A DNA stretch of 13,293 bases, taken from NCBI GenBank assembly GCA_027335985.1, contig DAHWGX010000068.1, positions 1 to 13,293 on the forward strand, in the 5' to 3' direction. The DNA is from Nitrospirota bacterium. Lineage in GTDB: Bacteria; Nitrospirota_A; Leptospirillia; Leptospirillales; Leptospirillaceae. The translations under genes and the position numbers were made by a program. The notes beneath the pieces are model-generated. The model made no database searches. It had not been told where the DNA came from and worked only from the letters and a program-made list of their open reading frames with translations. This document shows, piece by piece, positions 1-7,155 of the stretch. Position 1 is the first letter of the stretch; each line of letters opens with the position of its first letter.

Positions 1-2667
1 CTCCCGGTCGTCCGTGAAGGCGATCACGACTCCCTTGGTCCGGGTCAGGTTGGTATAGAAACTTCTCCGGTTCAGGGTCTGGGATCCGGAAGGAAGATCC
101 AGAATGACGGTCCCCGCCCCGAGCCCCTGGGCGGAATGTCCCGTCTGCGCGTAGCCGTGGTCGATTTCGACGGGCTTTCCGGACGGTTTCAGGTCGAAGT
201 CCTTCCCGTTGTCCAGACGGATCTTTATGGAATCATGATTCGATTGGATCACCTCCCCGCGCATTCCGTTGGTGATGCCTTCTTGCTTTCGTTCGTTTCC
301 GGTGATACGGATCCGCTCTCCCAAGGAGAGTTCGATCTGCTCGATCTTTCCGATCTCGTGGCCCTTCCCGGACAGTTCCCGAGGGGTCAGGGTCACGTCC
401 CGCCCGTCTTCCATTTTCAGGCGGATGGTTCCGTTTTCCTTGTCCACGTCCTCGACCTTCCCGATCTCTCCGGCATTCACACCCATGGAGCGGTAATCCC
501 TCCCGAACCGCACATCCTGGCCGGGTTCGTAGCTGTCGATCCGCTTCTTTTGGGCCTCCGTGAAATTTCCGGCTTCATAGCGGGTGAACTCCTGCCCCTT
601 CCCCTTGAGATTCAGGGCTTCCCGGACGTTCTCGTTGACCGACTTTCGGGCCTCGTGGGTCCCGGTCAGGACAAGGGTCTCTTTTTTGTCCGGAGATTTC
701 AGATATTCTTCGGAGAGGGCCTTGAACCTCTCTTGCGGATTCCGGATTTCCCGAATAGAAAGCTTTTCCAGAGCTTTTTCCGGAGAGTCGATAGAGAGTC
801 TGGCCGCCTCCCGGACATTCTCCGATGCCTTATTCTGGCGCTGCATCTCGGTGACGTAGACCGTTTCCATCCCCGCCTTCTGGAGCATGGCGAAGGCCGG
901 TCCTGCGGCCACGCTCTCGTACTGCTTGATGTCGCCCACCAGAATGGCCCGGGATCCCGCTTTTTCAATCCGCTTCATGGCGGATTCAAGGTCGCAGGCT
1001 GAGGTCAGACCGGCCTCGTCGATCACGACAACCGTTTTATTCGTAAGACCCTTTCCCGCCTGACGGTCCGCCAGCCAGGATTGAAGTGTCCTTGACTCGA
1101 TGATCCCCGCGTCCTTCAAGGCGTGGACGGCGGAATGTTGAGGCCCGAGGCCGATAACCTCGAACCCTGCATTTTTCAAGGCGGAGAACGCCGCGCCGTT
1201 CTGAAGGGATTCGATGGCCGGTTTCAGCATCGTCGTCTTCCCCGTTCCGGCATAGCCGTTGATCCCCAAATACCGGTTGTCTGTCGTGAGGATCATCTTG
1301 GCCGCCGCTTTCTGCTCCGCGTTCAGCGTCAACCCTTCCCTCTTCTGGATGACATTCAGGGTGTTTTCCGCCTGGAGGGGATTCATGACGGGTTCGACAG
1401 CATGCCGCCCGGATTTTTCGAAAGAGAGGATCCGCTTTTCCCGCTCCAGAGCCTCCCGGCTTGTGACAAGATTCTGTTTTCTCCCGGCCAGGTCGTCCGT
1501 CTGCCGAATCAGTTCTCCGGAGGCATTCGCCTCCTCCACCGCCGTCTTCATGTCGGCCATCGTGATCTTTCCCCGTCCGTCCTGGAGAGCCGTCCGGATT
1601 AGTTCCCCTTCCTTGACGGCGCTCTCCCGTTCGGTGTGATGTTCGACGGCGAATTTCAGAGAGTCCCGTGCCATCTCCAAACGCTTCTCCGGGGAGAGAT
1701 ATTTCTGCCAGATCCCTTTTTCAAACTGGACTTCGATCTTCCGGGTCGCTTCATCGGCCCCGGAAACCTTCGCCTCCTCTTTCCAGCGGTCCTCAAGCCC
1801 TTCCAGTTCGTGGACCTTCTTGGCCTTTCGGGTTCGTTCCCACGCCTCTTCCCGCATCCATCGTTTTTCGTTCCGTTCCTCCCGAGGGAGTTTCGACCAC
1901 TCCACGCCCCATTTTTCCTTGATGTACTCCTCAATTTTCTGGCCCCGGGAGGAAGAAAACTCGATCTGCTCCCGGGAAAAGTCCGCGATCTGGACCTCTC
2001 CGTATTTTCCTTTGCCGATTTCGATCCCTTTTTCCGCCATCCGTTTTGCCCAAAGCGCGTCCCCCATTTCCTTGACCAGGCGTTGGCACTGCATCTGCCG
2101 GTCGTTGGTCATGGCCTGGTATCTACTGTCCGAATTCTGGGTGACGTTCAGAAAAACGCCGTGACCATGGATGAAACACTCCCCCTCCCGGTTCGTCATG
2201 TGCCGGACGTGGCCGTACAGGGCTTTTCCGGTCGTTTCCCAATTCTTTCCGTCTTTTCCCCGCCGAGCGCCGATCTGGGATTCCAGATAATCGAAAGACA
2301 GTTTTTCAACCTCTCCCTGGGTCTTCATGATCCAGTCCTTGATTTTCTCACTGTCGGTTGCGGCATACAGCATGGACACCGTTTTCGGAGCCTCGATCAC
2401 GAAGTCCGTCCCAGCACGCTTCAATAATTCTCCAGTGTCCGGATCCTTGAACGATCCTCCCCGGACCTCGATCCCTCCGGGAAAATGTCCGTTCAGGGCG
2501 TTCTTCCAGTCCGAAGCATTCGCTTTGCCTTCCAATCCAAGCTCGGCGGCGAGTTTTCCACCCCATTCGAGCTTGTGATCCTCTCCGCCTTCACGTTCGA
2601 GATAATAGTCGTCCTTCCGGTAGTAGGTCTCCCCTTGTCCGGGGCTGATGTTCTTTCCGAGCGCCAT
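1..2667 (-). CDS. mobF: MobF (TrwC/TraI family) conjugative relaxase-helicase, 3' end beyond window
   Basis: This relaxase would nick one strand at oriT, stay covalently attached to the 5' end through a tyrosine, and unwind the plasmid during transfer. 889 residues are visible and the C-terminus lies past the left edge. The N-terminus carries two tyrosine pairs in a TrwC-like setting (YYRKDDYY, Y15/16 and Y21/22). FVIEAPKTVSM follows (about 90-99), and then the three-histidine metal site, H156 in HMTNR with H167 and H169 in IHGHG. The helicase half has Walker A GYAGTGKTT (471-479), Walker B VVVIDEAG (546-553) and a late HGYAQTGHSAQG motif (RecD/UvrD-type C-terminal domain). The ATG overlaps the TAA of the upstream 59-aa gene (TAATG), implying translational coupling. 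It is the last visible gene of the operon, matching the trwA-trwB-trwC order of R388. All key residues seem intact. The family is certain; the subfamily is not. Confidence 0.95.
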   Translation of the reverse strand, partial: MALGKNISPGQGETYYRKDDYYLEREGGEDHKLEWGGKLAAELGLEGKANASDWKNALNGHFPGGIEVRGGSFKDPDTGELLKRAGTDFVIEAPKTVSMLYAATDSEKIKDWIMKTQGEVEKLSFDYLESQIGARRGKDGKNWETTGKALYGHVRHMTNREGECFIHGHGVFLNVTQNSDSRYQAMTNDRQMQCQRLVKEMGDALWAKRMAEKGIEIGKGKYGEVQIADFSREQIEFSSSRGQKIEEYIKEKWGVEWSKLPREERNEKRWMREEAWERTRKAKKVHELEGLEDRWKEEAKVSGADEATRKIEVQFEKGIWQKYLSPEKRLEMARDSLKFAVEHHTERESAVKEGELIRTALQDGRGKITMADMKTAVEEANASGELIRQTDDLAGRKQNLVTSREALEREKRILSFEKSGRHAVEPVMNPLQAENTLNVIQKREGLTLNAEQKAAAKMILTTDNRYLGINGYAGTGKTTMLKPAIESLQNGAAFSALKNAGFEVIGLGPQHSAVHALKDAGIIESRTLQSWLADRQAGKGLTNKTVVVIDEAGLTSACDLESAMKRIEKAGSRAILVGDIKQYESVAAGPAFAMLQKAGMETVYVTEMQRQNKASENVREAARLSIDSPEKALEKLSIREIRNPQERFKALSEEYLKSPDKKETLVLTGTHEARKSVNENVREALNLKGKGQEFTRYEAGNFTEAQKKRIDSYEPGQDVRFGRDYRSMGVNAGEIGKVEDVDKENGTIRLKMEDGRDVTLTPRELSGKGHEIGKIEQIELSLGERIRITGNERKQEGITNGMRGEVIQSNHDSIKIRLDNGKDFDLKPSGKPVEIDHGYAQTGHSAQGLGAGTVILDLPSGSQTLNRRSFYTNLTRTKGVVIAFTDDRE

Positions 2668-2846
2668 TATCGGCCTCCTCTCTCTTTCTCAAGGTCCTCG
2701 ATGGCCGTCCGGAGGGCTTTTCCCTCGATATATCCCGACCAGTAGGAAAAGGAATCGATTCCGGAAGGAAGGGGCCTTTGCCGTCCGGCCCTCCCGTCCG
2801 CATAGCCCCGGTCGAACGAATCCCGGTCGATCTCGATCCGCTTCAT
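2667..2846 (-). CDS. 59-aa RMF-like small protein between coupling protein and relaxase
   Basis: The protein is MKRIEIDRDSFDRGYADGRA followed by 39 more residues. Its pattern, FDRGYADGRAGR, a proline-containing spacer, then YWSGYIEGKA, resembles ribosome modulation factor (RMF), which in E. coli has RGYQAGIAGR, a spacer, then QWLGGWREA. RMF dimerises 70S ribosomes in stationary phase. Whether this protein binds ribosomes, nucleic acid or the relaxosome cannot be told. Its ATG overlaps the TGA of the coupling-protein gene (ATGA) and its TAA overlaps the relaxase ATG (TAATG), so it is tied on both sides to the transfer machinery. A longer in-frame reading exists upstream but is antisense-free noise inside the coupling-protein gene; the coupled ATG is preferred. 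The reading frame is well supported by the overlaps; the RMF likeness is by eye. Confidence 0.75.
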   Translation of the reverse strand: MKRIEIDRDSFDRGYADGRAGRQRPLPSGIDSFSYWSGYIEGKALRTAIEDLEKERGGR

Positions 2847-4816
2847 TTCGGACACAGGACGCGCATCCGTTCTCTCTTTTGTCCCGGAATTGTGGGATAC
2901 CAGTTTCCGTATCGATCCCGGACCGGGCGGTTCACCGCAACCCACTTTCTGCCGTTCTTCGGGAGACAGTGCCACCAAGGCGGCCACGCTCCCGTCCAGA
3001 CCGGCAATCTCATGACCGGATCGACGGGTGGCTTCCGTGCGGAAATCACCGGAGCAGCATTTTTCGTAACATGATTCGATTTCTCGGAAGACCCTTGCGG
3101 AGGTCCGATCCGGACGCAGGCCCAAGGCCGCCCTCCCACGGAATGATCCACCCGGCATTTGAAGGTTCCCTTCGTCCAGTGAAAGACCCGATATTTCGGC
3201 CCTTGGGGAGGAACCGCCACGTCCGAAGCTATCGTGGTTGCCTTTCGGGGGTGGACCAAGAAATCCGGGGGCAAAAAGAAAACCCACCCGACAAGAGCAA
3301 GAGCCACCACCCCGACCACCGGACCCCAAGGGATCCGTGCCGGTTCTTCCTTCGCTTCGGGCTTTTTTATGACCTCGACTTTCGGATCCTCAAATTCCGG
3401 CTCCGGCTCGCCGGGCGGAAGAAATGCCGGGCGAATCGGCTTGTATTTCCGAACCTCGAACTCGATCTTGTGGATTCCCTCCATGCCCGGAAAGCGGCAG
3501 TACGCGAGCCGGTCCGACAACTCCGCAAGCTGGCTCGGAAGGATGGTCTGCACGATCTTCCGGGCCTGGGAGATCGTCTCTGTCGATGAGTTCTCACGCG
3601 CGGACGTGGACGCTTTCGAGATGGACTGTTCGGTGATTTCCCGCTGGCCGAATTCGTTCGACCAGTATTCGGCGTCCGACCAGGAGCCCTGGCGAAAGGC
3701 GATCTTCGACGAAAAGGTGGAGAGAAGGGTCTGCGCTCCGAGTGGGCCATACGTGGCGTCCAGCTGAGCCTTGCTCTGAATCGCCCCCACGCTGCACAGG
3801 CCATATTTTCGGCCCCGGGTGTTCGCGTCGGCGATCCTGGCCACCGTCCCGAGGCTGTCCAGTTCGTCGCATACCAGCCACACGCGACGGGTAAAGTCGG
3901 GAGGGAGGTCCAGGACCTCGCGGATGGCGATTCCGAGCCACGCCGCGATCAGATCTTTGAGCAACGCTCTCTGGGAGTCCTTGTAGGTGACGAACAAGGT
4001 TCCGCTCCCGCTCCGGACCCATTCCCGGATGGAGAAGGTTCCGGTCGGATCCAGGACCGACCAGGGCTTGATGGCGAGGGACGCTACCGCCGTGACGGAC
4101 CCGAGAAAACGGTCCAGGCCCGGAGCAAGAAGGGCTTCTTCCGCCGTTCCCGACAAATACGGGCGAAGGGCCTCCGGGTCGGGATTCTTGAGAATGTCGG
4201 CCACCTTCCGGGGGTCGGGATCCCCCGACGAATGGAGGGCCTTCATGATGCTGGAAATCATCCCCCGGGCGTACCGCCGCCATTCTTCTTCCGAACTTCC
4301 CCCCTGGGTCTTCCTGTCGGGAACCAGGGCTTCGGAAAGCGAATCGAAATCCCACGTGTCTTCAATTTCGGCAAAGGGATTCCAGAGAACGGATCGTCCA
4401 TCGAAGGGATTGAGGAGAAGATCCTCCCGGCGGCTTCTGGATTCGAAAAACTGGCCTCCGGAATCCGTGACGATCGCCTTCTCTCCGTGGGCCGCTCCCC
4501 AGAGAACGCGGTCCAGAACCCGATGGATCGCCTGGGTTTTTCCGGCCCCGGTGCCTCCGCTCACGACGAGATGCTTCGTGGCGGTCTCGTCCGGAAGCTC
4601 GATGTCTTCCAGAACCAGTTCCCGGGAAAGGGTCTGGTTCTGGATATCGACATAGTTTTCCGGCTTCGGGGGCAGGTCGTGAGTCGCCGGATCCGAGGGA
4701 TCGAACCAGCGGGGAAGGGAAGAGGGCTTCTTTGGCCGGTCGGTCAGGATCCGGCTTCCGCGCACGTGTTCGATTTCCTTGACATTGATTTCGTCTTTCC
4801 TGTCGAACCATCCCAT
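2843..4816 (-). CDS. Second TrwB/TraD-type coupling ATPase (motor B) with C-terminal membrane anchor and Cys-containing tail
   Basis: This 657-aa protein is a type IV coupling ATPase, the DNA pump linking relaxosome to secretion channel. It shows VRGSRIL near the N-terminus (18-24), Walker A SGGTGAGKT (86-94), Walker B VWLVCDELDSLGT (312-324) and the downstream GAIQSKAQL motif (about 344-352). It has no N-terminal membrane helices, which TrwB and TraD have. Instead a proline/glutamate-rich linker (about 465-494) leads to one hydrophobic helix (about 497-515) and a tail of about 140 residues rich in Trp, Pro and basic residues, with cysteines near 554, 567, 617 and 655. The tail is probably periplasmic. 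The start at 4816 is chosen because GGAGGAG lies just upstream; an ATG 11 codons earlier lacks this. It begins 2 bases after the stop of its paralog, with which it is alignable from Walker A to about residue 460. Confidence 0.92.
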   Translation of the reverse strand: MGWFDRKDEINVKEIEHVRGSRILTDRPKKPSSLPRWFDPSDPATHDLPPKPENYVDIQNQTLSRELVLEDIELPDETATKHLVVSGGTGAGKTQAIHRVLDRVLWGAAHGEKAIVTDSGGQFFESRSRREDLLLNPFDGRSVLWNPFAEIEDTWDFDSLSEALVPDRKTQGGSSEEEWRRYARGMISSIMKALHSSGDPDPRKVADILKNPDPEALRPYLSGTAEEALLAPGLDRFLGSVTAVASLAIKPWSVLDPTGTFSIREWVRSGSGTLFVTYKDSQRALLKDLIAAWLGIAIREVLDLPPDFTRRVWLVCDELDSLGTVARIADANTRGRKYGLCSVGAIQSKAQLDATYGPLGAQTLLSTFSSKIAFRQGSWSDAEYWSNEFGQREITEQSISKASTSARENSSTETISQARKIVQTILPSQLAELSDRLAYCRFPGMEGIHKIEFEVRKYKPIRPAFLPPGEPEPEFEDPKVEVIKKPEAKEEPARIPWGPVVGVVALALVGWVFFLPPDFLVHPRKATTIASDVAVPPQGPKYRVFHWTKGTFKCRVDHSVGGRPWACVRIGPPQGSSEKSNHVTKNAAPVISARKPPVDPVMRLPVWTGAWPPWWHCLPKNGRKWVAVNRPVRDRYGNWYPTIPGQKRERMRVLCPK

Positions 4817-4818
4817 GG

Positions 4819-6084
4819 CTACTCCTCCTTCCGGACAAAGGCCGGGCATATTACCGGCCAGTTTTGGGGTTGAAACCTGAAGGGCCGGATCCCCGGAAGA
4901 CCGCTGATCCGTGCATACCCGCAGAATTTCGGGATCTCCTGAAGTTCGGAGGGAAGAACAAGCTGGCGGATCTCCCGATGGGATTGCGTTCCGGTCGTTT
5001 CTCCGGAGGAGGAAATGGAGTGGGTCCGAACCAACCGCTCTTCCTCGAACTGGCCGAGATAATCCGACCAGTGTTTGGCGTCCTCGAAGTCTCCCTGGCG
5101 CATGACGAGCTTGTTCACGAAACAGGACATGAGCGCCTGTGCGCCGTCCTTTCCGTACCGGGTCCGGAGTTGGGCGATAGACTGAATCGCGGAGATGACC
5201 GCAAGACCGGGTTTACGGCCTCTGGAGAGCGCGTCCGTCAGGCCATGAACGGTTCCGAGCGAATCGAGCTCGTCCATCACGAACCACATCCGGCGGAGGG
5301 CCATGCCTTTTTTGTCAAGCTCGATCGGAAGGGACAGGGTTTCGCGGATCGCGAGCGACAGCCAGCAACCCAAAAGAGGCCGCATCGCTTCTATTTGGGC
5401 ATCGGTGTAGGTCAGGAAGAGAACGCCGGTTCCGGAGCGGACCCACTCCCGGATCGAAAAATTCCCGTCCGGCGAAAGGAACTCCCAGGGGGCAAGCGCG
5501 TTGGCCAGGACGCCGATGACACCGCCAAGGAATCGTTCGTTCGGCGCGGAAAGGAGGGATTCCGACGGGGATCCAGCCAAATAGGGGAGAAGAGCCTCCG
5601 GATCAACCGTCGAAAGAAGTCTCTGGACCTCCCGGGGATCGGCTTTTCCCTCCTTCCGAAGCCCTTTCATCAGGGAGACCAGCATCGTCCGGGCATAGTT
5701 CCGCCACTCCGTCTCTTTACCGCCGTCCTCTATCTCCGGGATGACCGCCGAGGCCAGGAGCTTGTAGTCGTACTCGCTTTTGACCTCGCAGAACGGGTTC
5801 CATCGCCTCGACCGATGGTCGAACGGATTCAGGATCCTGTCATTCTTTGGATGGGCTCTGGAACCCGCGAACTGACCGTTCGGGTCGGCAATCAGGCCTT
5901 TCTCCCTGTCCGGAGACGTGTCGATCCCTTCCAGAATCCGGTTCAAAAGAAAATGGATTGCCTGGCTTTTTCCGCTCCCCGTGGTGGCGGGAATGAGCGT
6001 ATGTTCGAGCTCGGCCCCGCCGGGGAAGTCCAGTCCCGGAAGTCCGAAAGGAAAGGCTTTCTTTCCGAAGATTTTGGCAAACAT
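4819..6084 (-). CDS. TrwB/TraD-type coupling ATPase lacking its membrane domain (motor A)
   Basis: This 421-aa protein is a soluble-looking coupling ATPase. It opens with FGLPGLDFPGGAELEHTLIP, which matches the region just before Walker A in F TraD (FGLPLPKNSELQHIL). Walker A is ATTGSGKSQ (33-41), Walker B is WFVMDELDSLGTV (267-279), and the AIQSIAQL motif follows (299-306). The helices that anchor TrwB or TraD are absent here and are found in the gene just upstream. The ATG at 6084 is chosen for its near-perfect Shine-Dalgarno TAAGGAGGTA; the same frame stays open upstream but only overlaps the previous gene. It shares long blocks with the next gene downstream, for example FSIREWVRSG, DPEAL.PYL.G and DELDSLGTV. 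Both ATPase sites look intact. It probably drives DNA transfer together with its membrane partner and paralog. Confidence 0.92.
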   Translation of the reverse strand: MFAKIFGKKAFPFGLPGLDFPGGAELEHTLIPATTGSGKSQAIHFLLNRILEGIDTSPDREKGLIADPNGQFAGSRAHPKNDRILNPFDHRSRRWNPFCEVKSEYDYKLLASAVIPEIEDGGKETEWRNYARTMLVSLMKGLRKEGKADPREVQRLLSTVDPEALLPYLAGSPSESLLSAPNERFLGGVIGVLANALAPWEFLSPDGNFSIREWVRSGTGVLFLTYTDAQIEAMRPLLGCWLSLAIRETLSLPIELDKKGMALRRMWFVMDELDSLGTVHGLTDALSRGRKPGLAVISAIQSIAQLRTRYGKDGAQALMSCFVNKLVMRQGDFEDAKHWSDYLGQFEEERLVRTHSISSSGETTGTQSHREIRQLVLPSELQEIPKFCGYARISGLPGIRPFRFQPQNWPVICPAFVRKEE

Positions 6085-6090
6085 GGTGAA

Positions 6091-6100
6091 TACCTCCTTA
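6091..6100 (-). promoter_or_regulatory. Strong Shine-Dalgarno that fixes the start of motor A
   Basis: On the minus strand this reads TAAGGAGGTA, six bases before the ATG at 6084. Its first three bases are the TAA stop of the membrane-protein gene. It shows that motor A starts as its own protein rather than as a frameshifted continuation of the membrane domain. Confidence 0.8.
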
Positions 6101-6514
6101 ACGAATCCGGGAACCCCGGAGATAGCTTTTTCGTTGTCGGTTGATGGCCCGGACGACGAGCCAGGCGGCGGCAAGACCCACCAGAACCCCAACGGCCAGG
6201 GGAATCCAAAAGCCGGCAAAAAAGGCATCGTTGAGATGATTGGAGATAAGCCAGTAATGGAACTCGCCCCAAGTCTGACCGTCATTTAGGTCAGAGATAT
6301 GATTCGGAAAAAACGGATGGATCACGTAAAGAAAATAGGCGTGGATCGTGGCCGATTTTCCTCCCGGATTGAGCCAGTTCCATGGCCCGAAACCGCCCTT
6401 CCACCAGAGCCATTCCGTACCCAGAAACGTCCCGATTCCGGCAACGATTCCGGACAGCAACCCGGCAATTCCGGAATCATTGTTCCGATCATCAAAACCT
6501 TGAAATTGAGCCAT
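6098..6514 (-). CDS. Two-helix membrane protein, likely the detached membrane domain of the coupling protein
   Basis: This 138-aa inner-membrane protein has one hydrophobic helix at about 14-37, a Trp/Pro-rich loop of about 60 residues, and a second helix at about 98-121 followed by a basic end (RAINRQRKSYLRGSRIR). Two helices enclosing a periplasmic loop with a basic cytoplasmic exit is the topology of the N-terminal domain of TrwB, TraD and relatives, which is normally fused to the ATPase. Here the ATPase begins 13 bases downstream as a separate gene. The ATG at 6514 is preferred over one 14 codons earlier because GGAGGTTAACG lies just before it. The role as anchor or scaffold for motor A, motor B or both is inferred from topology and position. 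It has no family motif I can name. Confidence 0.8.
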   Translation of the reverse strand: MAQFQGFDDRNNDSGIAGLLSGIVAGIGTFLGTEWLWWKGGFGPWNWLNPGGKSATIHAYFLYVIHPFFPNHISDLNDGQTWGEFHYWLISNHLNDAFFAGFWIPLAVGVLVGLAAAWLVVRAINRQRKSYLRGSRIR

Positions 6515-6516
6515 CG

Positions 6517-7155
6517 TTAACCTCCATAGACTTTCTTGACATCGGCCTCGGCCCAAATCTTGGCCCGCCGCATTCTCTCCGAATGATCCGCCACATTCAT
6601 TCCGGAAATCTTGGAAGAAACCTCCATTAGAAGAGCATCGATTCTGGCGGCTTTTTCGATGAGGCCCCGGATTGTTTCCGATCCGTTCCCGCTCTTCCCC
6701 GCCACTGGCCTCCTGCTCAATTCCGCCGTGATTTCGTCCCGAAGGACCTCCACATTTTTTCCTGTAATCTTGGAGGCGACCAACTCCAGAAGAGCATCGG
6801 TTCTGGCCGTTTTTTCGCTCAGAAACCGAGTCACTTCCGGACTGATTTCCGGGGCGGATTCGCTGCCGTTTTTGACAGGATCGGGAGCCAGTCCTTTGCT
6901 CAATCCCGAAATTTCCGCACGCAAAAGAGTGAGGGTCTTCAGGACTGGTTCGAGGCCAAATTTGAGACCAGAATCGACCTCCTTTCTGAGGGTTTCCGGA
7001 TCGATTGTTGGGCCGGATTCGGACCCGGATTCGAGGGACTTTGCGATCAGGATCCCGACTGTTTCCGAGACCGACAATCCCCGTTTTCCGGACTCGTTTT
7101 TGACCCGCTCAAAGACCCCTTCAGACAACCGAACCGGCACATATTTGCGCTTCAT
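6517..7155 (-). CDS. TrwA-like ribbon-helix-helix relaxosome accessory protein with internal duplication
   Basis: This 212-aa protein has a ribbon-helix-helix N-terminus: strand RKYVPVRLSE, helix VFERVKNESGKRG, then LSVSETVGILIAKSL (about 3-41). Such proteins bind oriT, help the relaxase and repress their own operon (TrwA of R388). The rest is long, helical and Ser/Glu/Lys-rich. It contains a duplicated block at residues 111-141 and 164-194, sharing EK.AR.DALL..V.SKI.G.NV. TrwA itself is about 120 residues, so this version is extended. It sits first in the trwA-trwB-trwC-like stretch, directly downstream of GAACCGCC repeats that are probable binding sites. The ATG at 7155 overlaps the TGA of the preceding frame (ATGA) and has AAGGAG upstream. 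It ends 2 bases before the membrane-protein ATG. Confidence 0.85.
   Translation of the reverse strand: MKRKYVPVRLSEGVFERVKNESGKRGLSVSETVGILIAKSLESGSESGPTIDPETLRKEVDSGLKFGLEPVLKTLTLLRAEISGLSKGLAPDPVKNGSESAPEISPEVTRFLSEKTARTDALLELVASKITGKNVEVLRDEITAELSRRPVAGKSGNGSETIRGLIEKAARIDALLMEVSSKISGMNVADHSERMRRAKIWAEADVKKVYGG
6574..6825 (-). repeat. Internal duplication in the TrwA-like gene (two units, 6733-6825 and 6574-6666)
   Basis: Two 93-base units encode related 31-residue blocks, and the DNA is still similar (for example AGAAGAGCATCG in both on the plus strand, with TCTTGGA and TTTTTCG nearby). The two units are about 66 bases apart. The visible DNA identity suggests a fairly recent tandem duplication. 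The predicted amphipathic helices could add an oligomerisation or partner-binding module. Confidence 0.75.

Noticed and set aside
136..2427. Plus-strand frames of 288, 159 and 263 codons opposite the relaxase
   Set aside because: They mirror the codon pattern of the relaxase on the other strand and lack ribosome sites and motifs.
2667..3329. Longer 220-codon version of the 59-aa gene
   Set aside because: The added part overlaps the tail of motor B in another frame and is low-complexity Gly/Arg; the ATGA-coupled start explains the gene better.
4864..6144. 426-codon plus-strand frame opposite motor A
   Set aside because: It is the antisense of a clear ATPase gene with strong ribosome site; composition is shadow-like and no domain is visible.
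6082..6285. Upstream extension of motor A to 488 codons, or a frameshift fusion with the membrane protein
   Set aside because: TAAGGAGGTA directly before the ATG at 6084 marks a true start, and the extension only overlaps the membrane-protein gene. A sequencing error cannot be wholly excluded.
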